Source: DATFDN01 sp963818885 (GTDB lineage: Bacteria; Pseudomonadota; Alphaproteobacteria; Acetobacterales; Acetobacteraceae). Taken from it: a stretch of DNA of 64,000 bases. The stretch covers positions 1,364,001-1,428,000 of the forward strand of contig CAWFTP010000003.1 in assembly GCA_963818885.1 (NCBI GenBank). Reading direction: 5' to 3'. Shown here piece after piece: positions 17,959 through 27,079 of this stretch; position 1 is the stretch's first letter, and the number at the start of each line of letters is the position of its first letter. The position numbers were made by a program, and so were the translations under genes. The notes under the pieces are model-generated. The model saw nothing but the letters and a program-made list of their open reading frames with translations, was not told the DNA's origin and made no database searches.

Positions 17959-20445
17959 CTATTCGCCGCGCAGCCGCGCCGCCGGAGACGCCCGGAGCGC
18001 CGCTGCCGTGCCAGCATAGCCGAAGACCAGCATCAGGGCGAGAGCCGCTGCAAGCGTCGCCGCGAGCCGCCCGGGCAGGAACACCCAGCCCTCGTGCAGG
18101 ACGAAGCGCATCACCGCCCAGCTCGCCGCAATCCCCACCGCCGCGGCGAGGCCGCCCGCGACGATTCCGATGACGCCGAACTCGATCAGCCAGGCGTTGC
18201 GAAGCTGTGCACGCGTGGCGCCCAGCGCCTTGAGGATGACCGCCTCGCGGATGCGACGCCGGCGCCCAGCGGCGATCGCGCCCACCAGCACGAGGCAGCC
18301 GGCGGCAAGCGTTACGCCCCCGGTCGCGGCGAGCGCGGCGCCGATCTGCGAGAGCAGCCCGGCGACGGCAGCGATGACCTCGGTGACCGAAATGCCGGTG
18401 ACGTTGGGCAGCGCGTCGCTGACCCGAGCGAGCAGGCCGCCTTGCTCGGAGTCGGGCACACGCACTGTCGCGATATTGGTGTGCGGCGCGCCGGACAGTA
18501 CCCCAGGACTCGCCACCATCACGAAGTTCAGCCCAAGCCGGCGCCAGGCGACGTCGCGCAGGTTGGCGACAGTGAGATCGAGGTCGCGGCCGAGCACGTT
18601 AACGCGGATCACCGTGCCGAGACCGATCCCCCAGCCGTGGGCGATCTGCGCGTCGAGCGAGACGAGCGGCGGGCCTGCATAATCTGGCGACCACCAACGC
18701 CCGGCGGTGAGGCGCGTGCCGGTGGGTGGCGTTGCTGCGTAGGTCAGGCCGCGATCACCGGTGAGTGCCCAGCGTGTATCCGGCGTTGCCCGGATCCGCG
18801 CGGCCGGAACGCCGTTTACCGCAACGACGCGCGCTCGGAGGCTGGGCACCTGTTCCAATCCGGTGGCGCCGGGCGTCGCACCCACGATCGCATCGAATCG
18901 GGCGACCTGGTCCGGCTGGATATCGACGAAATAGAAGCTCGGCGCATCGCGCGGCAGCTCCTCGCGCAGGGCGCGGCCGATATTGCCCTCGATCAGCGCG
19001 ACGGCGGCGAGCGTCGACAGGCCGAGCCCCACCGCGAGCAGCATCAGCCGTGTCGGCGCGCCGGGCCGGCGCAGCCCGCCGAGCCCGAGCCGCGCGGCCG
19101 CGCCCGGCAGGCGCAGCCTCGGCGCCGCCCGCACAAGCGCGCCGCCCGCCAAGGTGAACAGCAGCAGCGCGAGCGCGGCGGCGACGCAGAAGCCGAGGGC
19201 GAAGCCTCGGTCGGGCGCGGTGGCGACCGCGAGCCCGGTCAGGATCAGCCCGAGCCCGGCACTCAGTGTGAGAATGGCCGCCGGTGGGCTTGCGCCCTCG
19301 CCGGTGATGCCGTCGCGAAACAGCGCCGCGCCATTGATGCGCATGGCGCGGGCCAGCGGTGGCATGCCGAAGCAGGCGGCGGTCAGCGCGCCATAAGCGG
19401 CGGCGATGAGAAGCGGTCCGCTTGCCACGCCGTTCGCCGCAGGCACCGGCAGCCAGTCGACGAGTACCCGCGCAGCGAACGTGCCGAGCATGAGACCCGC
19501 CCCGATGCCGCACAGTGAGAGCGCCGCCGCCTGGATCGCGGCGATGGCGAAGATCAGCCGCGCCGAGGCGCCAAGGCAGCGCAGGATCGCGAGGCCGCGC
19601 TCGCGCGCTTGCAGCCAGGCGCAAATCCCGCTCGCCACGCCGACCCCGCCGACCAGAAGGGCGGTCAGGCCGACCAGCGTCATGAACAGTGCGGTCTGAG
19701 TGACGAAGCGCGCGACCCCTGGCGCCGCATCCGTTGGCCCGCGCACCCGCCAGCCCCGGTTGGGAAAAGCCGCTGCCACCGCTGCGGGCGTGATGGAGGC
19801 CGGCAGTGTCGCGCACACCGCGTGGCTGACGATGGATCCGGGCACGACCAGCGACGTCGCCGGCAGTGCGGCAGCAGCGATCAGCGCCGGCGCGCCGAAC
19901 AGGGAAGGTGTCGCCGCCCGATCCGGCTCGGCGGCAAGCGCGGCGGCGACGGCGAACTGCGCGGTGCCGATCCGCACCACGGCGCCCGGCTTGAGGCCGA
20001 GCCGGGAAAGCACCAGCGGATCGACCAGGACGCCATATCGCCCGCCGTGCGGCCCAAGCGCGTCATGTAGTGGCAACGGCGGATCAAGTGTCGGCGCCCC
20101 GACCAGCGGCCAAGCCGAATCGACCGCCCTCAATTCGACCAGCCCGCGCTTGCCGGAGGCCGCAATCAGCAGCGTGCGAAGCCGGGTGATCTCAGAAACC
20201 ACTCCACCATGCCCGCGCAGCCACTCGATCAGCGCCGCCGGCGGCGGTTCGGCGCCGGTCTGCACCTCCACATCCCCGCCCAGCAGCGCCCGTCCGTCCT
20301 GGGCGAGCCCCCGGCTGACAGACGCCCGCAGCTCGCCCACCGCGGCGATCGCGCCGACGCCGAGCGCCAGGCACAGCATCACCACCCCGAGCCCCCGAAC
20401 GCCGCCGCGCAGCTCGCGCAACGCGAGGCGGAAGGCGAGCCTCAC
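17959..20445 (-). CDS. ybbP: FtsX-like ABC permease of the YbbP type
   Basis: The 828-residue protein starts MRLAFRLALRELRGG, an amphipathic helix leading into the first membrane segment, followed by a large extracytoplasmic domain with GRALLGGDVEVQ. Two FtsX-type domains with three and four membrane helices lie around residues 250-400 and 700-820. YbbP permeases act with a YbbA ATPase and often a TesA-like esterase, probably on lipids or envelope proteins rather than in uptake. The GTG start at 20445 overlaps the ybbA stop by four bases (GTGA). The tesA-like gene is divergently transcribed next to it, matching the known ybbA-ybbP-tesA neighbourhood. Confidence 0.9.
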   Translation of the reverse strand: MRLAFRLALRELRGGVRGLGVVMLCLALGVGAIAAVGELRASVSRGLAQDGRALLGGDVEVQTGAEPPPAALIEWLRGHGGVVSEITRLRTLLIAASGKRGLVELRAVDSAWPLVGAPTLDPPLPLHDALGPHGGRYGVLVDPLVLSRLGLKPGAVVRIGTAQFAVAAALAAEPDRAATPSLFGAPALIAAAALPATSLVVPGSIVSHAVCATLPASITPAAVAAAFPNRGWRVRGPTDAAPGVARFVTQTALFMTLVGLTALLVGGVGVASGICAWLQARERGLAILRCLGASARLIFAIAAIQAAALSLCGIGAGLMLGTFAARVLVDWLPVPAANGVASGPLLIAAAYGALTAACFGMPPLARAMRINGAALFRDGITGEGASPPAAILTLSAGLGLILTGLAVATAPDRGFALGFCVAAALALLLFTLAGGALVRAAPRLRLPGAAARLGLGGLRRPGAPTRLMLLAVGLGLSTLAAVALIEGNIGRALREELPRDAPSFYFVDIQPDQVARFDAIVGATPGATGLEQVPSLRARVVAVNGVPAARIRATPDTRWALTGDRGLTYAATPPTGTRLTAGRWWSPDYAGPPLVSLDAQIAHGWGIGLGTVIRVNVLGRDLDLTVANLRDVAWRRLGLNFVMVASPGVLSGAPHTNIATVRVPDSEQGGLLARVSDALPNVTGISVTEVIAAVAGLLSQIGAALAATGGVTLAAGCLVLVGAIAAGRRRRIREAVILKALGATRAQLRNAWLIEFGVIGIVAGGLAAAVGIAASWAVMRFVLHEGWVFLPGRLAATLAAALALMLVFGYAGTAAALRASPAARLRGE

Positions 20446-21146
20446 GCCAGCGCGCTCGCCGTCTCGCGCACGACGCCGTCACTCATATAGAGGACGCGCC
20501 CGCAACGCGCGGCGAGCGCCGGATCGTGGGTGACGAGAAGCAGCGTGGTCGCGTGCTCCGCCCGTAGTCGGAACAGGAGGTCGATCACCGCGCCGCCCGT
20601 CTCCTGATCCAAATTCCCGGTCGGCTCGTCGGCGAGCAGCAGGCGCGGGCGGATGGCGAAGGCGCGGGCGATCGCGACGCGCTGCTGCTCCCCGCCCGAG
20701 AGCTGGCCCGGCAGGTGGCGCAGCCGATGCCCGAGCCCCACCGCGTCGAGCGCCGCGCGGGCGCGCGCCGTGGCGTCCCGATGCCCCGCAAGCTCCAGCG
20801 GCACCGCGACATTCTCGAGCGCCGTCATCCCGGCGATCAGGTGGAAGGCCTGGTAGACGATGCCGATGCCCCGTCGCAGCCGCGCGAGACCATCCTCGTC
20901 CAGCGCGGTGATTTCCTCGCCACCTATGCGCACGCTTCCGCCGCTCGCCCGCTCCAGCCCGGCGAGCACCATCAGGAGGCTGGTCTTGCCCGAGCCCGAG
21001 GGGCCCACGAGGCCCACCGCATCCCCGGCGGCGATAGTCAGGTCGGCGCCACGCAGGATGCCGACCAGTCCCGCCGCTGAGGTCAAGGTGAGCTGCAAGC
21101 CCCGCGCGCGCACAAGCGTCTCCGCGGCGGCCGGTGGAGGCGCCAT
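20442..21146 (-). CDS. ybbA: ABC transporter ATPase of the YbbA/LolD type
   Basis: The MacB/LolD-class ATPase has Walker A GPSGSGKTS, the signature LSGGEQQRVAIARAF, Walker B LLLADEPTGNLD and switch His in LLVTHDP. Two starts are possible, ATG 21155 (MDIMAPP) and ATG 21146 (MAPPPAA); the second follows GGACATC and gives about 234 residues, the family length. The frame stays open further to 21230 without support. It partners the adjacent FtsX-like permease, and the gene start faces tesA across a short shared promoter gap of about 75 bases. Confidence 0.93.
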   Translation of the reverse strand: MAPPPAAAETLVRARGLQLTLTSAAGLVGILRGADLTIAAGDAVGLVGPSGSGKTSLLMVLAGLERASGGSVRIGGEEITALDEDGLARLRRGIGIVYQAFHLIAGMTALENVAVPLELAGHRDATARARAALDAVGLGHRLRHLPGQLSGGEQQRVAIARAFAIRPRLLLADEPTGNLDQETGGAVIDLLFRLRAEHATTLLLVTHDPALAARCGRVLYMSDGVVRETASALA

Positions 21147-21220
21147 GATGTCCATCGCGCTTATATGTGGCCCGCATCCCCGTTGCGCAGATGGCGGCGA
21201 GGGCGCACGAGCCGGGGGCG

Positions 21221-21845
21221 ATGCGATCAAGCCTGCGTATCCTGACTGTGCTGCTGGTGGTGCTGGCGGCGCCGATCGCCCGTGCCGCTCCGGTCAATCT
21301 GCTGGTGCTTGGCGACTCGCTCTCCGCCGGCTACGGCTTGCCGCATGCGCAAGGCTTCGAGGCGCAGCTTGGGGCCGCCCTCGCGGCGCGGGGGCAGGAC
21401 GTGCGGATCATCGACGGCGCGGTATCGGGCGACACGAGCGCGGGCGGCAGGGCACGGCTCGACTGGGTGCTGGCCGACAAGCCGGATGCCGCCATCGTCG
21501 AGTTGGGCGCGAATGACGGGCTGCGCGGGCTCGATCCCGCGGAGATGGAGGCCAATCTCGGAGCGATCCTGGACACCCTGGCGGCGCGCCACATCCCCGT
21601 GCTGTTGAGCGGGATGTATGCCCCGCCAAATCTGGGGCCCGACTACGAGCGCCGGTTCCGTGCGGCCTTCGACGCGCTGGGCAACCGGTCGGGAGTGATC
21701 TACGACCCCTTCTTCCTTCAAGGCGTGGCAACGGTGCCGGCAGCTGACCCAGCCGGACGGACTTCATCCGAACGCCGAAGGCGTGCAGCGCATCGTCGCG
21801 CACATCCTGCCGGCGGTGGAGCACCTGCTCGCGGACGTCAAATGA
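21221..21845 (+). CDS. tesA: Arylesterase / lysophospholipase TesA, GDSL family (one indel)
   Basis: This SGNH hydrolase is exported to the periplasm. MRSSLRILTVLLVVLAAPIARA is a clear signal peptide. The mature part has block I GDSLSAGYGL, block II DGAVSGDTSAGG, block III ELGANDGLRG and, after a one-base shift near 21738, block V DGLHPNAEG with the catalytic Asp and His. Without the correction the frame runs straight into thpR and produces a false fusion. The corrected stop overlaps the thpR ATG (ATGA), indicating translational coupling. The ybbAP-tesA neighbourhood is conserved across proteobacteria. Confidence 0.93.
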
Positions 21846-22408
21846 GGCTGTTCGTCGCCATCGACCTCCCCGACGCGCTGCGCCGACATCTCGCGCTGAT
21901 GGCGGGTGGCCTGCCCGGCGCCCGCTGGGTCCCTCCGGAAAACTACCATCTGACGCTGCGTTTCATCGGCGAGACGCCGTCCTGGCAAGCCGACGAGATC
22001 GATCATGCATTGGCCGGGCTGCGCGCGCCGGGCTTTGCGTTGACGCTCGCCGGGATCGGCCTGTTCGCCAAGGGCGGCCGCGGCACCTCGCTCTGGGCCG
22101 GGGCTGAGCGGACGCCGGCGCTCGACCATTTGCGGGCCAAGGTGGAGACGGCGCTGCAGCGGATCGGCCTCGAGCCGGAGCGGCGCCGCTTCGCCCCGCA
22201 CGTCACGCTGGCCCGGGTCGATGCTGTGCCGCAGCCGCGCCTCGCCGCGCATCTGCAGGCGCACGGCCTATTCCGCGCTTCCCCCGTGCCGGTCGGACAC
22301 TTCACGCTGTTCAGCTCCCGTCTCGGCAAGGAGCGGGCGGTCTATGTCGCGGAAGCGGAGTATCCGCTGGGCGAGCGGGCAGTGTCGGAAGCGGTCACGC
22401 CGCCGTAA
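21842..22408 (+). CDS. thpR: RNA 2',3'-cyclic phosphodiesterase (2H family)
   Basis: The 188-residue protein begins MRLFVAIDLPDALR and carries both 2H motifs: HLTLRFIG at about residues 38-45 and HVTLARVD at about 120-127. The family opens 2',3'-cyclic phosphates or ligates tRNA halves in vitro. ATG 21842 overlaps the tesA stop. The C-terminus overlaps the convergent AI-2E gene by 14 bases. Confidence 0.93.
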   Translation: MRLFVAIDLPDALRRHLALMAGGLPGARWVPPENYHLTLRFIGETPSWQADEIDHALAGLRAPGFALTLAGIGLFAKGGRGTSLWAGAERTPALDHLRAKVETALQRIGLEPERRRFAPHVTLARVDAVPQPRLAAHLQAHGLFRASPVPVGHFTLFSSRLGKERAVYVAEAEYPLGERAVSEAVTPP

Positions 22409-24359
22409 GCGCGGCACCCTGTGGGGGCGCCGGCGCCCTGCCGTGCTCGCGGGCATGCAGGCACGCGGCGACCGCCTCCTGGAAGCTGGTGACGTAGAAA
22501 TCGGCGCCGACGGAATCGCGCATCGCCTGGTTCGCCAGCAGCGGGTCCGCGGGCGACCAGAGACCCACCAGGATCGGCTGGTCAGTCAGCCTCTGGCGTA
22601 GCCGGCGAAGCAGGTTGCGCAGATAGACAGGTGCGCCTTCAAGATCGAGATGGGGGATACAGATCATCGCTACGTTCTCGAGCGGCAGCGTGCCGATCTG
22701 CATCCGCGACACCGCGACGTTTGGCAGCACCCTCGCCTGCAGCCCATGCTTGGTGAGGAGCTGGGCGAGGATGAGTGACGCCGCCTCGTCAAGCGAGCCA
22801 CGTCCGGCGATGCACAGGACGACCGAACCGCTGTCCCATCCCGGCGGCGGTTCGGCGGGCTCCGCGCCATGATGGCGGAGCAGGAGGTGCGGCAAATGCG
22901 GGCCGCGCATCGCCTCCGGCGCGGGTTGCGTGTCCGGATGGTCGTCAAGCTCGCGCACCAGCCCTTCCGCCGTTTCGGAGAGCCGGTTGATCTGCTCGGG
23001 GGTGACCGCTCCGCGTAATATGTCGCTGGAGGCGAGCTGCAGCCCCGGCAGCACGACCTCGTCGTAATACGAGGCAAGCGTCCGCTCCGTCAGGATCGCC
23101 TCCGCCTGCTCTTGTGCCTCGTCGACGTCGCCCGCCAGCATGCGCTGATAGAAGCTCTCGACCGGCGTCAGCGCCGGGCGGTCGCCCAGCAGGATGTCGA
23201 GGAACTCGAGCCGCTTCACGTGCCGCCCCATGACGACCAGGCAGAGCGTGAGCGGCATCGACAGGATCAGGCCGATCGGCCCCCATATCCAGGTCCAGAA
23301 GATCGCCGAGACGATGACCGCGACCGGCGAGAGGCCGGTGCTATGGCCATAGAGCAATGGCTCGACGACCTGGCCGGTGATCAGCTCGACGACGAGGAAC
23401 AGCACGGCGGTCCAGATCGCCATCGACCAGCCAGGCTCGACCGCGGCGGCGAGCGCTATCGGCAGGATGGCGGCGAGCGGCGAGCCGATATACGGCACGA
23501 AGCGCAGGATCATCCCCATGACCCCCCACAGGATAGGGCTGGGAACCCCGATCAGCGCGACGCCGAGGCCGATGACGCACCCAAAGGTGGCGTTCACCGA
23601 AAGCTGGGCCAGGAAGTAGCGCGACAGCCGGTGCCCTGCGTCGTCCATGGCGACGGTCGTCCGATGCATGTCGCCCGAACCGGCGAGACGGATGAAGCGG
23701 TCGCGCAAATCCTCGCGCTGCAGCAGGACGAAGATCGTCACCACGAAGACGATGCCAGCAGTCGCGAGCGGGCTCACGATCGGGGTGAGCACGCTCTCGG
23801 CCAGGGCAACCGCGCTCAGCTGCGCCGGCTGCACCTCGACCGGCACCGGCTTCGCCGGCGCCGGGGCGCTGGGCTCGCCAGCCTTCTCATTGGACGGGGT
23901 CGATGCGGAGGCCGGCTTGGCCGGCGGGGTAGTGGGCGCGGGGGCGACCTTCTTGAGCCCGTTGAGGAGGGTCGCGATGTGAGTGACGGCGAATGTCTGC
24001 ACCGCTTCGACCTTGCGCTCGACGGTGTAGGTGTATTCCGGCACCTTCTGGGCGAGGTCGGCGATCTGGACGCCGATAAGCCCGGCGATGCCGAGAATGA
24101 ACCCGATGCCGATGATGGCGGCGAGCAGCACCGAGGGCACCCGGCCGAGATGCAGGTGCCGCAGCAGATTGACGAGCGGCGCCAGGAGGAAGCTCAGCAG
24201 CACCGCCAGCGTGATCGGGATCAGCACCTCGCGCGCCAAATAAAGCGCCGCGATCACGACCACGCATACCAGCAGCGTGACAAGCGCGGTGAGGCCGGGC
24301 AACGGGACCGGAGCGACCGGCACCGACTCGGGCCGGACGGGCTCGGACGCGTTAGCCAT
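22395..24359 (-). CDS. AI-2E family (PerM-like) membrane protein with long soluble C-terminal domain
   Basis: The 654-residue protein has the AI-2E/PerM transport domain over about residues 20-390, with paired N-terminal helices (24-66, 76-100), a cluster of helices at 185-380 and the family segment LRFVPYIGSPLAAILPI at 285-301. A Pro/Ala/Thr-rich insertion (about 138-178) sits in the loop between the two halves. The tail of about 260 residues (391-654) is hydrophilic and not part of the normal 350-residue family; its last 150 residues alternate strands and helices like a Rossmann-type fold. ATG 24359 follows CAGGAG at seven bases. Transported substrate is unknown; family members export autoinducer-2 or couple Na+/H+ exchange. 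Confidence 0.87.
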   Translation of the reverse strand: MANASEPVRPESVPVAPVPLPGLTALVTLLVCVVVIAALYLAREVLIPITLAVLLSFLLAPLVNLLRHLHLGRVPSVLLAAIIGIGFILGIAGLIGVQIADLAQKVPEYTYTVERKVEAVQTFAVTHIATLLNGLKKVAPAPTTPPAKPASASTPSNEKAGEPSAPAPAKPVPVEVQPAQLSAVALAESVLTPIVSPLATAGIVFVVTIFVLLQREDLRDRFIRLAGSGDMHRTTVAMDDAGHRLSRYFLAQLSVNATFGCVIGLGVALIGVPSPILWGVMGMILRFVPYIGSPLAAILPIALAAAVEPGWSMAIWTAVLFLVVELITGQVVEPLLYGHSTGLSPVAVIVSAIFWTWIWGPIGLILSMPLTLCLVVMGRHVKRLEFLDILLGDRPALTPVESFYQRMLAGDVDEAQEQAEAILTERTLASYYDEVVLPGLQLASSDILRGAVTPEQINRLSETAEGLVRELDDHPDTQPAPEAMRGPHLPHLLLRHHGAEPAEPPPGWDSGSVVLCIAGRGSLDEAASLILAQLLTKHGLQARVLPNVAVSRMQIGTLPLENVAMICIPHLDLEGAPVYLRNLLRRLRQRLTDQPILVGLWSPADPLLANQAMRDSVGADFYVTSFQEAVAACLHAREHGRAPAPPQGAALTAA

Positions 24360-24428
24360 CAGGCAATGCTCCTGAACGGGTCTCGCCGCCGGGGCGGCGG
24401 GGTCGTATAACGCCGCAATCGAGCTTAC

Positions 24429-24505
24429 GTCCCCGTAGCTCAGCCGGATAGAGCACAGGATTCCTAATCCTGGGGCCGTGGGTTCGAATCCCGCCGGGGA
24501 CGCCA
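24429..24505 (+). tRNA. tRNA-Arg (anticodon CCT)
   Basis: The acceptor stem GTCCCCG (24429-24435) pairs with CGGGGAC (24495-24501), with discriminator G and an encoded CCA end. The D arm AGCTCAGCCGGATAGAGC, the anticodon stem CAGGA/TCCTG with loop TTCCTAA (anticodon CCT, reading AGG), and the T arm GGGTTCGAATCCC are all present. The gene has no intron. Single-copy tRNA-Arg genes of this type are frequent integration sites, but no integrase or duplicated 3' end is seen downstream. Confidence 0.97.
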
Positions 24506-24892
24506 TGGGCCGGCTCGGGCAAGCATGCCAGATTAAATTAACGGCCGTTAACCATTTCTTCGTCATTCAGTCGTATGCTGCCCTCGTCAGGCCGGTTTCG
24601 GTTCTGGCAGCGAGCGGAGCGGCGGTATGGGCATGACCTTCCACTGGACCTCCGTGCCTGACTGGCTCCCCGCCGCGGGCCCGCTGCAATCCGGCGCGAG
24701 TGAGCCATGCGGGTCCTTGATGCGGCTGATGCGCCGCTTGCCGTGTCTGGGGGTCGGCGCCGCGGAACACGGTTGCGCGCGAAGCCGGCCCGGCGCGTGG
24801 CCACCGGATTCTTGCCACAGAATCTCCTCACGGGCTGCCTTGATCTTGCAGACGCGCGGAGCGGCCCAACTCTTCTCCGGCAGGAGGTGCCG
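24506..24892. promoter_or_regulatory. Gene-free leader of the prkA operon with a 14-bp palindrome
   Basis: This 387-base stretch holds no convincing gene. Directly after the tRNA is an AT-rich patch with TTAACGGCCGTTAA (24538-24551), a perfect 14-base palindrome whose right half continues as TTAACCAT, resembling a CtrA half-site of alphaproteobacteria. The two TTAA boxes are six, not seven, bases apart, so a full CtrA box is not met. The remaining 330 bases are GC-rich with no other repeat that I can see. Confidence 0.45.
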
Positions 24893-26996
24893 ATGGCCGA
24901 CATGCCAAGACTGTTGCTCTCCGGCCTGATTTCACTGGCCGAATCGCGGCCGTTTGGAAAAAACTTCGTGCGACGCCAAGCGTGTCCGCTACGTTCGCAC
25001 CCATCTCTCGTTGTGGCACGCGGTGCCGCCCATTCGCAGGGAGCGATCGATGTACCCATCGATGATGTCTTCAGCACGTTCGCCCGATCGTACGAGGCGC
25101 ATCGCGACTCGGAGATGACGCTCGGCGAGTTCCTGGAGGCATGCAGGAACGATCCGATGATGTACGCTTCGGCAACCGAGCGGCTGCTGGCCGCGATCGG
25201 CGAGCCGGAGATGGTCGACACGTCGAAGGACGCGCGCCTCGGCCGCATCTTCATGAATCGGACCATCCGGGTCTACCCCGCGTTCAACGAGTTCTACGGC
25301 ATGGAGGAGACGATCGAGCGGATCGTCGGCTTCCTCCGCCACGCCGCCCAGGGGCTCGAGGAGCGCAAGCAGATCATGTATCTGCTGGGCCCGGTGGGGG
25401 GCGGCAAGTCCTCGCTCGCCGAGCGCATCAAGGCGCTGATGGAGATCCATCCGATCTACGTGCTGAAGGCGGGCGATCAGGTGAGCCCGGTGTTCGAGAG
25501 CCCGCTCGGCCTGTTCCACCCCGAGCGCATGGGCGCGATGCTGGAGGAGCGTTACGGCATTCCTCGCCGCCGGCTCAGCGGGCTGATGAGCCCGTGGTGC
25601 CTCAAGCGGCTCGATGAGTTCGGCGGCGACATCTCGCGGTTCCGTGTGCAGCGCCTCTCGCCATCCCGCCTGCGCCAGATCGCCATCGCGAAGACCGAGC
25701 CGGGCGACGAGAACAACCAGGACATCTCCTCCCTGGTCGGCAAGGTCGACATCCGCAAGCTCGAGATGCACGCGCAGAACGATCCGGACGCCTACAGCTA
25801 CTCGGGCGGCCTCAATCGCGCCAACCAGGGCATCCTCGAGTTCGTCGAGATGTTCAAGGCGCCGATCAAGATGCTCCACCCGCTGCTGACGGCGACGCAG
25901 GAGGGCAACTACATCGGCACCGAGAATATCGGCGCGATCCCCTTCTCCGGCATCATCCTCGCCCACTCCAACGAGGCGGAGTGGCAGACCTTCAAGAACA
26001 ACCGCAACAACGAAGCCTTCATCGACCGTATCTACGTGATCAAGGTGCCGTACTGCCTGCGCGTCACCGAGGAGATCAAGATCTACGACAAGCTGCTGGC
26101 GAACAGCGAGCTCTCGGACGCGCCTTGCGCGCCGGCGACGCTGGAGATGCTCGCCCGCTTCTCGGTGCTCTCCCGCCTCAGGCGCCACGAAAACTCGACC
26201 GTCTACGCCAAGATGCGGGTGTATGACGGCGAGAGCCTGAAGGAGACCGATCCCCGCGCGCGCAGCCTGCAGGAATATCGCGATGCCGCCGGAGTAGACG
26301 AAGGTATGGACGGCGCCTCGACCCGTTTCGCCTTCAAGGTGCTCGCGGCGACCTTCAACCACGATACCACCGAGATCGCCGCCGACCCGGTGCATCTGAT
26401 GTACGTGCTCGAGCAGTCGATCCGCCGCGAGCAGCTGCCGGCCGAGATCGAGAAGCGCTTCCTCGAGTTCATCAAGGGAGAGCTCGCGCCGCGCTACGCG
26501 GAGTTCATCGGCAACGAGATCCAGAAGGCCTATCTCAGAATCTTACAATGACTATGGCCAGAACCTGTTCGACCGCTACGTCGCGTATGCCGACGCCTGG
26601 ATCGAGGACCAAGATTATAAGGATCCGGACACCGGCCAGCTTCTCAACCGGGAGCTGCTCAACCAGGAGTTGACGAAGGTGGAGAAGCCCGCCGGAATCG
26701 CCAACCCGAAGGACTTCCGCAACGAGGTGGTGAAATTCTCCCTCCGGGCCAGGGCGCACAATGCCGGCAAGAACCCTTCCTGGACCAGCTACGAGAAGAT
26801 CCGCGAGGTGATCGAGCGGCGGATGTTCTCCCAGGTCGAGGAATTGTTGCCGGTTATCAGCTTCGGGTCCAAAAAAGATGGGGAGACCGAGAAAAAGCAC
26901 GAGGAGTTCGTGGAACGCATGTCCGAGCGCGGCTATACTGAGCGTCAGGTGCGCCGGCTGGTTGAATGGTACATGCGGGTCAAGCAGGCCGGCTGA
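24893..26996 (+). CDS. prkA: PrkA family serine protein kinase (3' frameshift, uncertain start)
   Basis: PrkA/YeaG is an AAA+ protein kinase of stress and stationary-phase physiology. The AAA domain has Walker A GPVGGGKSS near 25390 and a sensor region with FSGIILAHSNEAEW near 25945; the C-terminal PrkA domain follows. The open frame stops at 26551 after KAYLRILQ, but the homologous protein continues in another frame as NDYGQNLFDRYVAYADAWIEDQDY to a stop at 26996 (one indel near 26550). ATG 24893 has AGGAGG at five bases. However, family proteins begin close to DVFSTFARSYEAHRD at about 25065, and ATG 25050 with GGGAG upstream would fit if one base is missing just after it. yeaH and spoVR follow. 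Confidence 0.92.
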
Positions 26997-27079
26997 GGCG
27001 CAACGGCCAATGACGGCCAACGAGGGACGGGAACGAGGTGCGTTAACCGCGAGGGCATAAGCGAGGACGGACAGGGTCA

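Noticed and set aside
21167..22408. A single 413-residue TesA-ThpR fusion protein
   Set aside because: The fusion exists only because of a one-base shift near 21738. In the corrected frame TesA ends with DGLHPNAEG...LLADVK and a stop overlapping the thpR ATG.
24429..24892. Genomic island boundary at tRNA-Arg(CCT)
   Set aside because: No integrase, no repeated tRNA 3' end and no shift in gene type downstream; the prkA operon is a core alphaproteobacterial cluster.
24627..24929. Possible 100-residue gene between tRNA-Arg and prkA
   Set aside because: Composition is Cys/Arg/Ser-rich with no hydrophobic core, no ribosome site, and it overlaps the prkA leader in another frame.
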